Shown: piece by piece, positions 1 through 7,396 of the stretch
Layout: every line of letters starts with the position of its first letter
Position numbering within the stretch: the stretch's first letter is position 1
Source of the DNA: Ruminococcus sp. FC2018
GTDB taxonomy: Bacteria; Bacillota; Clostridia; Oscillospirales; Ruminococcaceae
Assembly: GCF_000621805.1 (NCBI RefSeq)
Contig: NZ_JHXH01000004.1
Location: 1 to 64,000, forward strand
Length of the DNA stretch: 64,000 bases
Direction: 5' to 3'
Program-made: the position numbers and the translations under genes
The notes under the pieces: model-generated
Database searches by the model: none
What the model was told of the DNA's origin: nothing
What the model saw: the letters and a program-made list of their open reading frames with translations, nothing else

Positions 1-245
1 AGAAAATGCTCAAAGATAAAGGCATAAGACAGAGTATGTCACGAAAAGGCAACTGTCTTGATAATGCCTGTGCAGAAAACTTCTTCGGATTACTCAAGAC
101 AGAATTGCTGTATTTACAAGAATTCACATCAATAGAACACTTCATATCCGAGCTTCACGCTTACATAGAGTGGTACAACACAAAGCGCATCAAGCTTAAG
201 CTTGATGGTATGTCACCTGTTGAATACAGGCTCAATGCCGCATAA
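1..245 (+). CDS. IS3-family transposase OrfB, C-terminal part
   Basis: This is the last part of a DDE integrase-type transposase, which catalyses strand transfer of the IS. The reading frame is open from the left edge, and an internal ATG lies at position 6. Visible family marks are [20 protein letters not shown], which contains the last catalytic glutamate (the E in AENFF), followed by the usual [10 protein letters not shown] and GMSPVEYR stretch at the C-terminus. The first two catalytic aspartates would lie upstream of the window. The stop codon is followed directly by a hairpin and the element's terminal repeat, as in intact IS copies. The family assignment is secure; the activity of the copy cannot be judged from this fragment. 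Confidence 0.88.
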   Translation, partial: KMLKDKGIRQSMSRKGNCLDNACAENFFGLLKTELLYLQEFTSIEHFISELHAYIEWYNTKRIKLKLDGMSPVEYRLNAA

Positions 246-246
246 C

Positions 247-290
247 AAAAGCGACCAAGATCTCTCTTAGTCGCTTTGCATATTTTTTCT
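247..290 (+). terminator. Terminator hairpin after the transposase gene
   Basis: AAAGCGACCAAGA and TCTTAGTCGCTTT form a stem with one mismatch, followed by a T-rich tract. It lies between the transposase stop and the IS terminal repeat. Confidence 0.7.
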
Positions 291-300
291 TTAAAAAGTT

Positions 301-325
301 TGTCTAACTTTTTGGGGTCAGTTCA
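301..325 (+). repeat. IS3-family right terminal inverted repeat
   Basis: The stretch TGTCTAACTTTTTGGGG followed by TCAGTTCA is the inward-facing form of the common IS3/IS150 end. The element therefore stops at about 325, and position 326 onward is host DNA. Confidence 0.75.
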
Positions 326-350
326 ATGCCCCGGCGGTCTTTTTTGCTGT

Positions 351-917
351 TTATCTGCTTTCACGGTCTAACTTTTCCATAGTGTCGGCAAGTATCTCGT
401 TTCTTATCTCGGTAAGCTTCGGAGAAAACTCCACTGCATCAAATGCGTATGTCTTGTTAAGTTCAAATTCGTTTTCCGACCAGGTCTCAAGGGGGGATTC
501 ATTGTGCTGTATCAGAGCCTCAAGCTTATCAAGTGCTTTGTACAGCTTTGATTCTGCTGTCTGCTGCATCTGCATCTCGTCAAAAAGCGACGAGAGATCG
601 TCCGATACCTCACCCGGCAGCGAGGCTGTCCACACAGCCAGAATATCATCCTCTTTTGCCCTGTCTCTTTCAGTTTTCTCAAAAGTGGGAATATCTCCTG
701 TAAAGCACTCCCCCAGGTCATGAACGATACACATTGAGATCACCCTGTCCATATCCAGCTGTGCAAACTCATGTCTCAGCAGAAGTGCCATAAGAGACAC
801 ACGCCAGCTATGTTCGGCAACGCTCTCTGTGCGTCCGCTGCTTGTAGTGCAGTGCCTTTTTGTATCCTTCAGCCTCTCAGCCACATGGAGTATATCCAGA
901 AATTCTCTTGCTTCCAC
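351..917 (-). CDS. HD-domain hydrolase (HDDC2/YfbR-like)
   Basis: This encodes a 188-residue soluble metal-dependent phosphohydrolase of the HD superfamily; relatives dephosphorylate deoxynucleoside monophosphates. The metal-binding residues are visible: His36 in VAEHSW, the HD pair His66-Asp67 in CIVHDLGE, and the following TGDIPTFEK stretch, in the usual order and spacing. The start is GTG at 917, preceded by an AAAGGGG ribosome site. It stands alone, with the insertion sequence just downstream of its 3' end. It is more diverged from E. coli YfbR than the second HD gene of this window at 53982-54566, so the substrate is not certain. Confidence 0.8.
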   Translation of the reverse strand: MEAREFLDILHVAERLKDTKRHCTTSSGRTESVAEHSWRVSLMALLLRHEFAQLDMDRVISMCIVHDLGECFTGDIPTFEKTERDRAKEDDILAVWTASLPGEVSDDLSSLFDEMQMQQTAESKLYKALDKLEALIQHNESPLETWSENEFELNKTYAFDAVEFSPKLTEIRNEILADTMEKLDRESR

Positions 918-1361
918 CGTTTTATCCCCTTTCCGGACAAAATCTCATATATGAGAGTATACATCACAAACATTGCATTGTCAATCATTGAGCAGATACA
1001 AAAAAGCCCTGTACGAGCTTTCCAAAGAATGCGCCTGACAGATCTTGAACCTGCACGTTGTTGACAATAGAACCTAATGGCAGCTCAACGAAATTAGTTA
1101 TTTTCCTCGCAGATACGGCCGTTTTCGTGGTCTTAATATAACTCACAAGAGCTGAAATGTCAAGTGATTTTATTTTTTAGTATTCTTGAAAATCAACTTG
1201 TGCAATTTTTGCAACTTGATCTTTCAGACCCTTTGCAGGAGCTTGTCAAGGCGGTCGCTGATTTCAGATCCCTGCCCGATATGACTATGCCGGAAAAAAC
1301 AAACGTGTAAATGTTCATCACTGCTATGTACAAGGACTTGAGCGTATTTTTAGATATTTCG
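918..1361. other. Intergenic region with an unrecognised coding remnant
   Basis: There is no intact gene here. On the minus strand, 986-1174 can be read without a stop as an approximately 60-residue frame that looks protein-like, with stretches such as VSARKITNFVELPLGSIVNN and VQVQDLSG. It lacks a convincing start: GTG at about 1145 and ATA at about 1174 are the only options. On the plus strand, 1137-1310 is also open for 57 codons (ending ADFRSLPDMTMPEKTNV) without a start. I do not recognise either; both may be leftovers of deleted genes. Confidence 0.35.
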
Positions 1362-1390
1362 TTGACTTTTTTCGCTTTTTGTGTTAAAAT
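1362..1390 (+). promoter_or_regulatory. Promoter of the c-di-GMP response regulator operon
   Basis: TTGACT and TAAAAT are separated by 17 bp. A roughly 100-nt leader follows, containing the small hairpin ATTGTC-GATTT-GACAAT (1431-1447), before the ATG at 1494. Confidence 0.75.
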
Positions 1391-1493
1391 AATTATGAGA
1401 AACTATATATTCTGACAGCATTGTACATCTATTGTCGATTTGACAATAATGCAGCTTGTTATTTATTGGAATATTATGTAAGGGGGATCCCAC

Positions 1494-3206
1494 ATGCAGG
1501 AACTGTTGGAACGAAAGAAAGGTCTTCGCAGAAGCATATTGATCGTTGATGATGACTATATCGCAAGAGAGATACTCGGAAAGATGCTGAAAGATCAGTA
1601 CGAAGTCAGCTATGCCGAAAACGGTGTGGTAGCTCTGGACATCATAAAGCGGGACAAGCTGAAGCTCTCACTTGTGATACTTGATCTGCACATGCCGGAA
1701 CTTGATGGTTACAGTCTGCTGAAACTGCTTCGCAGCGACAATGAACTTAGGCGTATCCCTGTTATCGTGCTGACCTCTGAAAAGGGTGCAGAGGTTGAGA
1801 GTCTGAAGATCGGGGCAGCGGATTTTATCACAAAGCCCTTTGATATGCCGCAGGTCATTTGTGCAAGAGTCGGTCGCTCTATTGAGCTTGCCGAGGACAG
1901 CGTTATTATCCATGAGACAGAGCGTGACGAACTAACGGGACTATTCCATAAGGAATTTTTCTTTCAATACGGCAAAAGGCTTGACGAACTGAATAACAAT
2001 ATGCCGATGGATGCAGTGGTAATCGATATAAATCGTTTTCATGTGGTGAATGAGCTGTATGGAAGAAGCTACGGCAATCTTGTATTGAAAAAAATCGGCG
2101 AAAGCCTTCATGAGCTTGTCAGCGAAACAGGCGGACTTGCCTGCCGCCGTGACAACGATCAGTTTTGTGTCTATCTTCCCCATAGTGACGAGCTTAAACT
2201 CAAGCTGCCGCAGTATATCGCTGTGATAGACAAGCGCATAAACGACAGTAATATCAGTCTGCGGTTTGGCGTATATTCCGACGATGGCAGTGAACAGTGT
2301 ATGGAACATCGCTTTGATTATGCCAGACTTGCCTGCCAGAAGCTCAGAAACAGCTATGTATCATGCTTTGACTTCTATAACGATGAGCAGCACAGCAAAG
2401 AGCTGTACGCCGAAAGGCTCATCAATGATATGGACAAGGCACTGTCCGAAAAGCAGTTCAAGGTCTATTATCAGCCGAAATATTCAATAAGGGGTGACAG
2501 ACCGCAGCTTTTCAGCGCTGAAGCACTTATCAGATGGTTTCACCCTGAATTTGGTATGATAAGCCCCGGACAGTTCATCTCGCTATTTGAGGAAAACGGT
2601 CTGATACAAAAGCTTGACCAATTCGTGTGGAATGAAGCAGCGGTGCAGATAAAGCTGTGGAAAGACATATATGGGATACACATTCCCGTGTCGGTCAATG
2701 TGTCGAGAGTCGATATGTTCAATGCACATCTTGCGGATATCTTAGAGAACATTGCAAAACAAAACGGCTTGGATAATACCATGTTGCTGTTGGAGATCAC
2801 AGAAACTGCCTATACCGATGACTCCGACCAGATCATCGAAGCAGTGAAAAAACTTCGCAAGTGCGGTTTCAGGATAGAAATGGACGATTTCGGCAGCGGA
2901 TATTCCTCACTGAATATGCTGACCTCTCTGCCGATAGACGCTTTGAAGCTGGATATGAAGTTTATCAGAGGAATATGCGAAAGTGAAAAAAACGAACGTC
3001 TTGTCGGTATCATGATCGACATAGCAAGACTTCTTGAAGTCCCTGTTATTGCAGAGGGCGTAGAAACAAAGGAACAAATGGAACTGCTGAAAAAGCTGGG
3101 ATGTGACATTATACAGGGCTACTATTTCTCAAAGCCGCTTCCGCCCGAGGAGTTCGGAGCTTTGGTAGAAAAAGAACTGAAGGAGACAAATTATGCTTAC
3201 AATTGA
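1494..3206 (+). CDS. Response regulator with degenerate GGDEF and intact EAL domain
   Basis: This is a 570-residue cytoplasmic signalling protein, predicted to hydrolyse cyclic di-GMP when phosphorylated. The receiver domain (about 15-130) has Asp20/Asp21, phospho-acceptor Asp64 in LDLHMPELDG, Thr94 and Lys114. The GGDEF domain (about 140-295) carries RRDND at 218-222 in place of GGDEF, so cyclase activity is unlikely. The EAL domain (about 310-560) keeps Glu343 in SAEALIR, Glu434, the Asp464-Asp465 pair in MDDFGSGYSS, Lys486 and Glu521 in AEGVET, so phosphodiesterase activity is expected. The ATG follows AAGGGGGATCCC. The gene overlaps the downstream HPt gene by 14 bp, indicating a phosphorelay operon. 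The kinase gene that should follow is broken (3555-4068). Confidence 0.93.
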   Translation: MQELLERKKGLRRSILIVDDDYIAREILGKMLKDQYEVSYAENGVVALDIIKRDKLKLSLVILDLHMPELDGYSLLKLLRSDNELRRIPVIVLTSEKGAEVESLKIGAADFITKPFDMPQVICARVGRSIELAEDSVIIHETERDELTGLFHKEFFFQYGKRLDELNNNMPMDAVVIDINRFHVVNELYGRSYGNLVLKKIGESLHELVSETGGLACRRDNDQFCVYLPHSDELKLKLPQYIAVIDKRINDSNISLRFGVYSDDGSEQCMEHRFDYARLACQKLRNSYVSCFDFYNDEQHSKELYAERLINDMDKALSEKQFKVYYQPKYSIRGDRPQLFSAEALIRWFHPEFGMISPGQFISLFEENGLIQKLDQFVWNEAAVQIKLWKDIYGIHIPVSVNVSRVDMFNAHLADILENIAKQNGLDNTMLLLEITETAYTDDSDQIIEAVKKLRKCGFRIEMDDFGSGYSSLNMLTSLPIDALKLDMKFIRGICESEKNERLVGIMIDIARLLEVPVIAEGVETKEQMELLKKLGCDIIQGYYFSKPLPPEEFGALVEKELKETNYAYN

Positions 3207-3528
3207 TAAACTGAGAGAATATGGTGCTGATGTGGACGAGGGTCTTGCAAGGTGCATGAATATGGAAGATTTTTATATTGGACTTGTAAAAAAGGCACTT
3301 GCTGACAACAGGCTTCCTCTGCTTGAACAGCAGATCGGCGAAGGCGATCTCGATGCGGCGTTTGAGACAGTTCATGCGCTGAAAGGTATGTATGCAAATC
3401 TGTCGCTTTCACCGCTGACAAAACCGCTCAGCGAAATAACGGAACTGCTTCGCAGCAGAACGGTAACCGATTATTCGTCTCTTTTAGTTGAAGCAAAAGA
3501 GCAGTTTGAAACATTGTGCAGTTTATAA
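3193..3528 (+). CDS. HPt-domain phosphotransfer protein
   Basis: This is a 111-residue histidine phosphotransfer protein that would pass phosphate between a hybrid kinase and a response regulator. The signature is VHALKGMYANL, with phospho-acceptor His61 and the usual Lys64-Gly65. The rest is helical, as expected for the four-helix HPt bundle. The start lies inside the preceding EAL gene (ATG at 3193, with AAGGAG just upstream), so translation of the two is coupled. Its natural partners are the receiver of the 1494-3206 protein and, probably, the sensor whose gene is truncated next door. Confidence 0.88.
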   Translation: MLTIDKLREYGADVDEGLARCMNMEDFYIGLVKKALADNRLPLLEQQIGEGDLDAAFETVHALKGMYANLSLSPLTKPLSEITELLRSRTVTDYSSLLVEAKEQFETLCSL

Positions 3529-3554
3529 ATTTATCTCACAAGAGAAAGATTGAT

Positions 3555-4068
3555 ATGAAAAAGATAAAGAATAAAACAGGATTGTATGCAGCCGTTATAG
3601 GCAGCCTTATGATAGCAGCTATACTCATACTTGGCACATACTGGTCGGGACAGAAAGCACAGTAGGATACCGAAAAGGCAGTAAGTTCTGTAAGTAAGCT
3701 TTATCTTGACGAACTTGCCGGCAGGCGTGAACAGGTGGTTGCTTCTGCATTGAAACGAAATATCGGGAATATGCAGACTGCGGTCAGCCTGCTGACAAAG
3801 GACGATCTCAGCGATACAGCACATTTGCAGGCGTATCAGCGGCGTATGAGACAGCTCTATACCCTTGAAAAATTCGCCTTTGTGGACACAAACGGGCTTA
3901 TCTATACCGCAGACGGCACTATGAATGATATAGAGAAGTACAGCTTTGACTACGATCATATCAACAAGCCTGAAATATCTGTAAGGGACAATGGAAGCGG
4001 CGGCAAGAGCGTTATTATCGCTGTACCGGTGGACAGGCTGCCCCTTGACGGGAAAACGCTGACTGTGT
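3555..4068 (+). pseudogene. Truncated membrane sensor (probable hybrid histidine kinase), 5' fragment
   Basis: The frame starts at ATG 3555 with one N-terminal membrane helix (GLYAAVIGSLMIAAILILGT), as in extracytoplasmic-sensor kinases. It meets an in-frame TAG at 3663-3665, after 36 codons. The same frame then continues open through an extracellular sensing-type region (for example FAFVDTNGLIYTADG) to about 4068. There it runs abruptly into DNA that belongs to the convergent VbhA-like gene. No kinase, receiver or HPt part remains. Two lesions, a nonsense codon and loss of the 3' two thirds or more, make it a pseudogene. The role of sensor for the upstream REC-EAL/HPt pair is inferred from position. 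Confidence 0.75.
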
Positions 4069-4070
4069 GC

Positions 4071-4320
4071 CCGCCTCAATTATCGCACGGGACTCACGCT
4101 GCCTGTAATAGCTTTGGATCCTATCCTTTGCAGATTCAATGGTTATGTTTCCCTCAATGTGCTCTTTTGCAGTCTCAAGCAGATAATCGGAGGTCTTCAG
4201 CCCGTCTACATCCTGCAAGCCGATAGCAGTTTTCCAGGCATAGCTTTTCATCGCCTTTTCAGGCTCACCCTGCCTGATATATTCATCAAGATCATACTGC
4301 CATTTCTTATTATCAGACAT
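4071..4320 (-). pseudogene. VbhA-family antitoxin, truncated at its C-terminus
   Basis: The first 70 or so residues match the antitoxin VbhA family, small proteins that block the active site of Fic-domain AMP-transferase toxins. Examples are YDLDEYIRQGEPEKAMKSYA, AIGLQDVDGLKTSDYLLETA and HIEGNITIESAKDRIQSYY. After about codon 80 the frame leaves the family and reads the antisense of the truncated sensor gene, stopping at 4015. The C-terminal inhibitory tail and the expected downstream fic toxin gene are missing. Expression signals are intact: a promoter at 4358-4386 and AAAGGAGG ahead of ATG 4320. Family assignment rests on the recognisable N-terminal block. Confidence 0.7.
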
Positions 4321-4357
4321 AGCCCAGCCTCCTTTTCAAGTAGTATTTGATAAATAT

Positions 4358-4386
4358 ATTATACCATATTTTACGGAGGAATGCAA
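4358..4386 (-). promoter_or_regulatory. Promoter of the VbhA-like gene
   Basis: On the minus strand, TTGCAT (4381-4386) and TATAAT (4358-4363) are spaced by 17 bp. Confidence 0.75.
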
Positions 4387-4560
4387 CTGTATTACCATGA
4401 CTACAGTAGTGATCCAAAATTCCTACGCTGATATTGCTCCAAGCTATTTTTTAAATTCTTTCGTATCTGCATTTTTTGTCGGGTACTACACGGATTTAAA
4501 ATTTCAATAAAAAACCAAGTGTTCCTTTGAGCATACAGCGCTCCTTCTACTTTAAATATA
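4387..4560. other. Spacer with no gene seen
   Basis: This AT-rich spacer has no supported open frame and no clear terminator. It lies between the VbhA promoter and the 3' end of the Nmad3-like remnant. Confidence 0.4.
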
Positions 4561-4827
4561 TCACCTTATAATTCTATTTACCCACTCAATCAAGTCGTCT
4601 GATTCATATACCACAAGCTCCTGCCAGATGCCATTATAGTAAATGCCATCGCCTTTTGCGGAGTTTTTCTTTTTGCCATAGATATGCTCAGGTTTAAGAA
4701 ACTCATATTCGTTCCATAGTCCCCTGCTTTTGCCTTCCATTGTCAAAACACGGTCTTTTCTGAAATCAAGCACCCCGTACCCTTTTCTTGACGAATCAAA
4801 GCCTTTTCTTGAGAGTATTACTTTCAT
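4561..4827 (-). pseudogene. Internally deleted Nmad3-like protein
   Basis: This 88-codon frame starts MKVILSRKGFDSS, the hallmark N-terminus of the Nmad3 (nucleotide modification associated domain 3) family. It then jumps after about 18 residues to what looks like the family's C-terminus (GDGIYYNGIWQELVV, then DDLIEWVNRII). Family members are roughly three times longer, so the middle appears deleted in frame. The start overlaps the end of the upstream small membrane-protein gene, and its ribosome site is weak. Nmad3 genes are often found in mobile or phage-related contexts, which suits this region. The family call is from memory of the N-terminal motif; the C-terminal match is weaker. Confidence 0.5.
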
Positions 4828-4969
4828 TTGCAGCACCCACAATTTGATTTAAAAGGATCGTTCGGTCCATTATCCTGCCGGCAACATAATTTGAGACCAA
4901 TGATAATGTGATAAAGAGGATTACGAATACTGCGAACTTTACGATTATTTTCTTGTTTGTGCTTTTCAT
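4796..4969 (-). CDS. Small single-pass membrane protein, unknown
   Basis: This encodes a 57-residue protein. ATG 4969 is chosen because AAAGGAG lies nine bases upstream on the minus strand. After a basic N-terminus (MKSTNKKIIVK) there is one membrane helix (FAVFVILFITLSLV) and a polar tail. Its last codons overlap the start of the Nmad3-like remnant, so the tail may be the product of a deletion junction. I do not recognise a family. Confidence 0.45.
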   Translation of the reverse strand: MKSTNKKIIVKFAVFVILFITLSLVSNYVAGRIMDRTILLNQIVGAANESNTLKKRL

Positions 4970-5041
4970 AGTGATTGCTCCTTTGCGTTTTATTTTGTGT
5001 TTGTTTTTCGGATATTTTGAAAGATTCTTTTCACTCTCCAT

Positions 5042-5077
5042 AAAAAAGCAAGTCCCCGCACCTTTCGGGTGCGAGGG
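5042..5077 (-). terminator. Intrinsic terminator
   Basis: On the minus strand CCTCGCACC-CGAAA-GGTGCGGGG is followed by a T-rich tract (CTTGCTTTTTTA). It sits downstream of the 5145-5567 remnant and upstream of the small membrane-protein gene. Confidence 0.7.
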
Positions 5078-5144
5078 CTGTCCTCTGAGTAATCACAAAC
5101 ACTATATTCAATTGATGTTAGCTGTGCTTCATATTCGGCGTTAG

Positions 5145-5567
5145 TTACGCTTTCTGTAATGCGCAGGCAAAGCCTTCCTTCATGTATCCCCACTCATGAG
5201 AGTTCTTCGATTTTGTGCCGAGTGTTCCGACCTCTACGAATCCATCGCCAATCTCTTTCCAAGGATCATATCCTGCGTCCATAAACTGTATCTTAGTTTC
5301 GGTTGCGCCAAGCTCGTCAATGTTGATCCCCTTGTACCAGGCTCTTTCGTATTCCTGTCCCCAGAATGTTGAGCTGCTCTTGCCCCATGCTTTTTCTGTG
5401 ATCAGGTTTGCGTTTTCAGGGATATAGCTTTGTCAAAGCCGTTTGCATTGAGCAGCTTACGGACCGTCATTCCCTTGTCTGCTGCATACTTTGCAAGTCT
5501 CTTTACTGTCTCGCCGGTGAACATCTTATACTCGCAAAGCCTGATGCCTGTTATAAATTCTGTAACT
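5145..5567 (-). pseudogene. C-terminal remnant of an unidentified protein, frameshifted
   Basis: On the minus strand the frame first reads TEFITGIRLCEYKMFTGETV and continues through RLAKYAADKGMTVRKLLNAN to GFDKA, at about 5434. A one-base loss then shifts the reading. It continues as IPENANLITEKAWGKSSS and STFWGQEYERAWYKGINIDE, with a later FMDAGYDPWKEIGDGFVEVG, to a stop at 5145. An intrinsic terminator follows. No start remains: the upstream edge (about 5567) abuts a convergent remnant. Codon use and amino-acid composition look like a real gene. I cannot name the family. Confidence 0.55.
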
Positions 5568-5763
5568 GTTGATTACAACGGCAGGACAGATCTGTTCGAC
5601 ACATTTATAGAATCGCTGCTAACTGATTTTCTAAACGAAAGCGGCGCAGAGAATTACGATGCCGCAGCAGAAACAGAGCTTGCCATATCGGCATAGGCTT
5701 ATGCGTTTCTTAAAAATGAAAGAATGAAAAAACTTGAAAACATGGTTATATTACAGGCTGTCT
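5565..5763 (+). pseudogene. 3' remnant of an unidentified gene upstream of the recombinase
   Basis: The plus frame reads TDLFDTFIESLLTDFLNESG and then AAAETELAISA, meets TAG at 5694-5696, and stays open in the same frame through AYAFLKNERMKKLEN to 5763. It overlaps the recombinase start. It has no start codon of its own; its left edge collides with the minus-strand remnant at about 5567. It is probably a small gene of the integrative element cut by a deletion. Confidence 0.4.
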
Positions 5764-7308
5764 CGTGATGAGGACAGTGAAATGAACAGCCTGCAAAATC
5801 AAAGGCAGATACTTGTTGACTACGCACAGCAGAAAGGTCTGGAAATAGTGGGTGAGAGCTTTGATGACAACGTATCGGGAATGTCATTCAACCGAAAAGG
5901 TCTTGAGGAGCTTGAAGCTGCTGTTGACAAAGGGATAGTCGAGCTGGTGCTCGTCAAGGATCTGAGCAGACTTGGCAGGCACAGAACGCAGACTGCCCTG
6001 TTCATCGATCACCTGCGGCAGAACAATGTCAAGGTGTATTCCGTCACCGAGGGCATAGATACCAGCGATGAGGACGACGATCTGCTGATAGGATTCAAGC
6101 AGATATACAATGACTTCTACGCCAAGGACATCGGCAGAAAAATAAGAACGGGCATCAACCAGAAACAAAAGCAAGGGCTGATAGTCAATCTCCCGATGGG
6201 TTACTACAAGGACAAGCTCACGGGCGAGGTCAGAGTCGATGAGATCGCCGCCGACATCGTCAGAGAGATATACCACTCCTATCTCGAAGGTCGAGGACTG
6301 TCATCTATCGCAAGAGAGCTGAACAGACGGGGCGTCAAATCTCCCGAGTTCTACTCCCATAGAAAGATAGGCGCACAGCGGACACAGATGTGCAAGAAGT
6401 TCCTGTGGGCACAGACGACTATTAAAAGGCTTTTGACCAACGAGATATACACAGGCACCCTTGTCAATCACAAGACGGTCACCAGCAAGATATACAAGAC
6501 CAAGAAAGTTGTTCCCGAGGAGGAACGATTCCGCCACGAAGATTTTGTCCCTGCGATAATCGACAAGGTGACCTTCAACAAGGTGCAGGCTGTCATAGAG
6601 AGCAGAACGGCAAACACCTGCCGCACAAAGATAGGAGGTACGCTGCACCGATACTCAGGAATGATAAAGTGTGCTGACTGCGGTGCGATACTTGTTGCTA
6701 AGTGGCGGGGGAAAGGCGATGACAGGTATGTTGAGTACACCTGCAACAGCCACCACAGGTACGGCAAGCAGTACTGCACTCCCCACCGCATACACGAAAG
6801 TCAGCTGGACAAATGCGTGACTGATGAGCTGTACCGCCTGCGTGACAGGCTCAAGGAAGAAAGCAAAAAGTACGAAAAGATAGTCAGGGAGTGGCAGAAG
6901 AACAAGCCGAGGTTCGAGCAGCGGATACAGCAGTACACCCAGCGGATAAACCTGCTTCAGGAGCAGATTCAAGGAATACTTATGGAACGCATAACCGACA
7001 AGGCTCACGCTGATATGTACGATGATATGATAAAAAAGCGAGAAGCCGAGATCAAGGACCTCAAAAACAGGATAAGCGAATGTCAAAGGCTTGACGAGGT
7101 AAGTTCCCAAAAGAGCAGCCAGCTGCGCTCAACTGCCGAACTGCTTGACGAGATACTCTCCCAGCCGAAGATATCGGATTCCGATCTGCGAATGCTGGTG
7201 CAAAAGGTGCTTGTGCATCAAAACGATGACAAGAGCCTTGATGTGCAGTTTATATTCAACGGTGCATTCGAGCAGAGCGTGACAAAGTATGATGACGAAC
7301 AGGTATAA
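5734..7308 (+). CDS. Large serine recombinase
   Basis: This 524-residue site-specific recombinase belongs to the resolvase/invertase superfamily and would integrate or excise mobile DNA through a serine-DNA link. The N-terminal catalytic domain (about 1-140) has YYRLSRDEDSE with nucleophile Ser10, and LVKDLSRLGR with the active-site arginines. The recombinase domain spans about 165-280. A zinc ribbon follows at about 310-350 (CADCG, then YTCNSHHRYGKQYC), then a long coiled coil (about 365-460) and a C-terminal tail. The only in-frame start is TTG 5734, because a stop lies three codons upstream, and the length is complete for the family. Parts of near-identical copies lie at 10507-10637 and 17275-17439. 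An intrinsic terminator follows at once. Confidence 0.92.
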   Translation: MKTWLYYRLSRDEDSEMNSLQNQRQILVDYAQQKGLEIVGESFDDNVSGMSFNRKGLEELEAAVDKGIVELVLVKDLSRLGRHRTQTALFIDHLRQNNVKVYSVTEGIDTSDEDDDLLIGFKQIYNDFYAKDIGRKIRTGINQKQKQGLIVNLPMGYYKDKLTGEVRVDEIAADIVREIYHSYLEGRGLSSIARELNRRGVKSPEFYSHRKIGAQRTQMCKKFLWAQTTIKRLLTNEIYTGTLVNHKTVTSKIYKTKKVVPEEERFRHEDFVPAIIDKVTFNKVQAVIESRTANTCRTKIGGTLHRYSGMIKCADCGAILVAKWRGKGDDRYVEYTCNSHHRYGKQYCTPHRIHESQLDKCVTDELYRLRDRLKEESKKYEKIVREWQKNKPRFEQRIQQYTQRINLLQEQIQGILMERITDKAHADMYDDMIKKREAEIKDLKNRISECQRLDEVSSQKSSQLRSTAELLDEILSQPKISDSDLRMLVQKVLVHQNDDKSLDVQFIFNGAFEQSVTKYDDEQV

Positions 7309-7396
7309 AAAGAAAGGCTGGTGCAGATCAAACTGCATCAGCCTCACTTTTTTTGTGGGTGCAGCCGTTATGTGAACGCCCGTGACTTAGACCTGC
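7309..7396 (+). repeat. Dispersed repeat, copy A: recombinase terminator plus conserved tail
   Basis: This starts right after the recombinase stop. The hairpin AGGCTGGTGCAG ... CTGCATCAGCCT with a T-run (7315-7354) is followed by GTGGGTGCAGCCGTTATGTG and the rest of a block found almost unchanged after the second copy (10636-10722). Shorter hairpin-only copies are at 17440-17485 and 18882-18911. Confidence 0.85.
7315..7354 (+). terminator. Recombinase terminator
   Basis: A 12-bp stem with one mismatch, AGGCTGGTGCAG/CTGCATCAGCCT, is followed by CACTTTTTTT. Confidence 0.85.

Larger units (their letters stand above)
1..325 (+). mobile_element. Right end of an IS3-family insertion sequence (IS150-like)
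   Basis: The window opens inside an insertion sequence. It contains the 3' part of the transposase gene, a hairpin after it, and a terminal inverted repeat at 301-325 whose outward reading begins TGAACTGACCCC, typical of IS3-family ends. The left part lies outside the window, so completeness of the element cannot be judged. Confidence 0.85.

Noticed and set aside
1042-1065. TTGAACCTGCAC near 1048 as a tRNA fragment
   Set aside because: The word alone matches a tRNA T-arm, but flanking stems do not form and the minus-strand frame through it reads as protein.
4990-5193. A 67-codon minus-strand frame over the terminator at 5042-5077
   Set aside because: It crosses a strong terminator and is out of frame with the better-supported remnant that ends at 5145.
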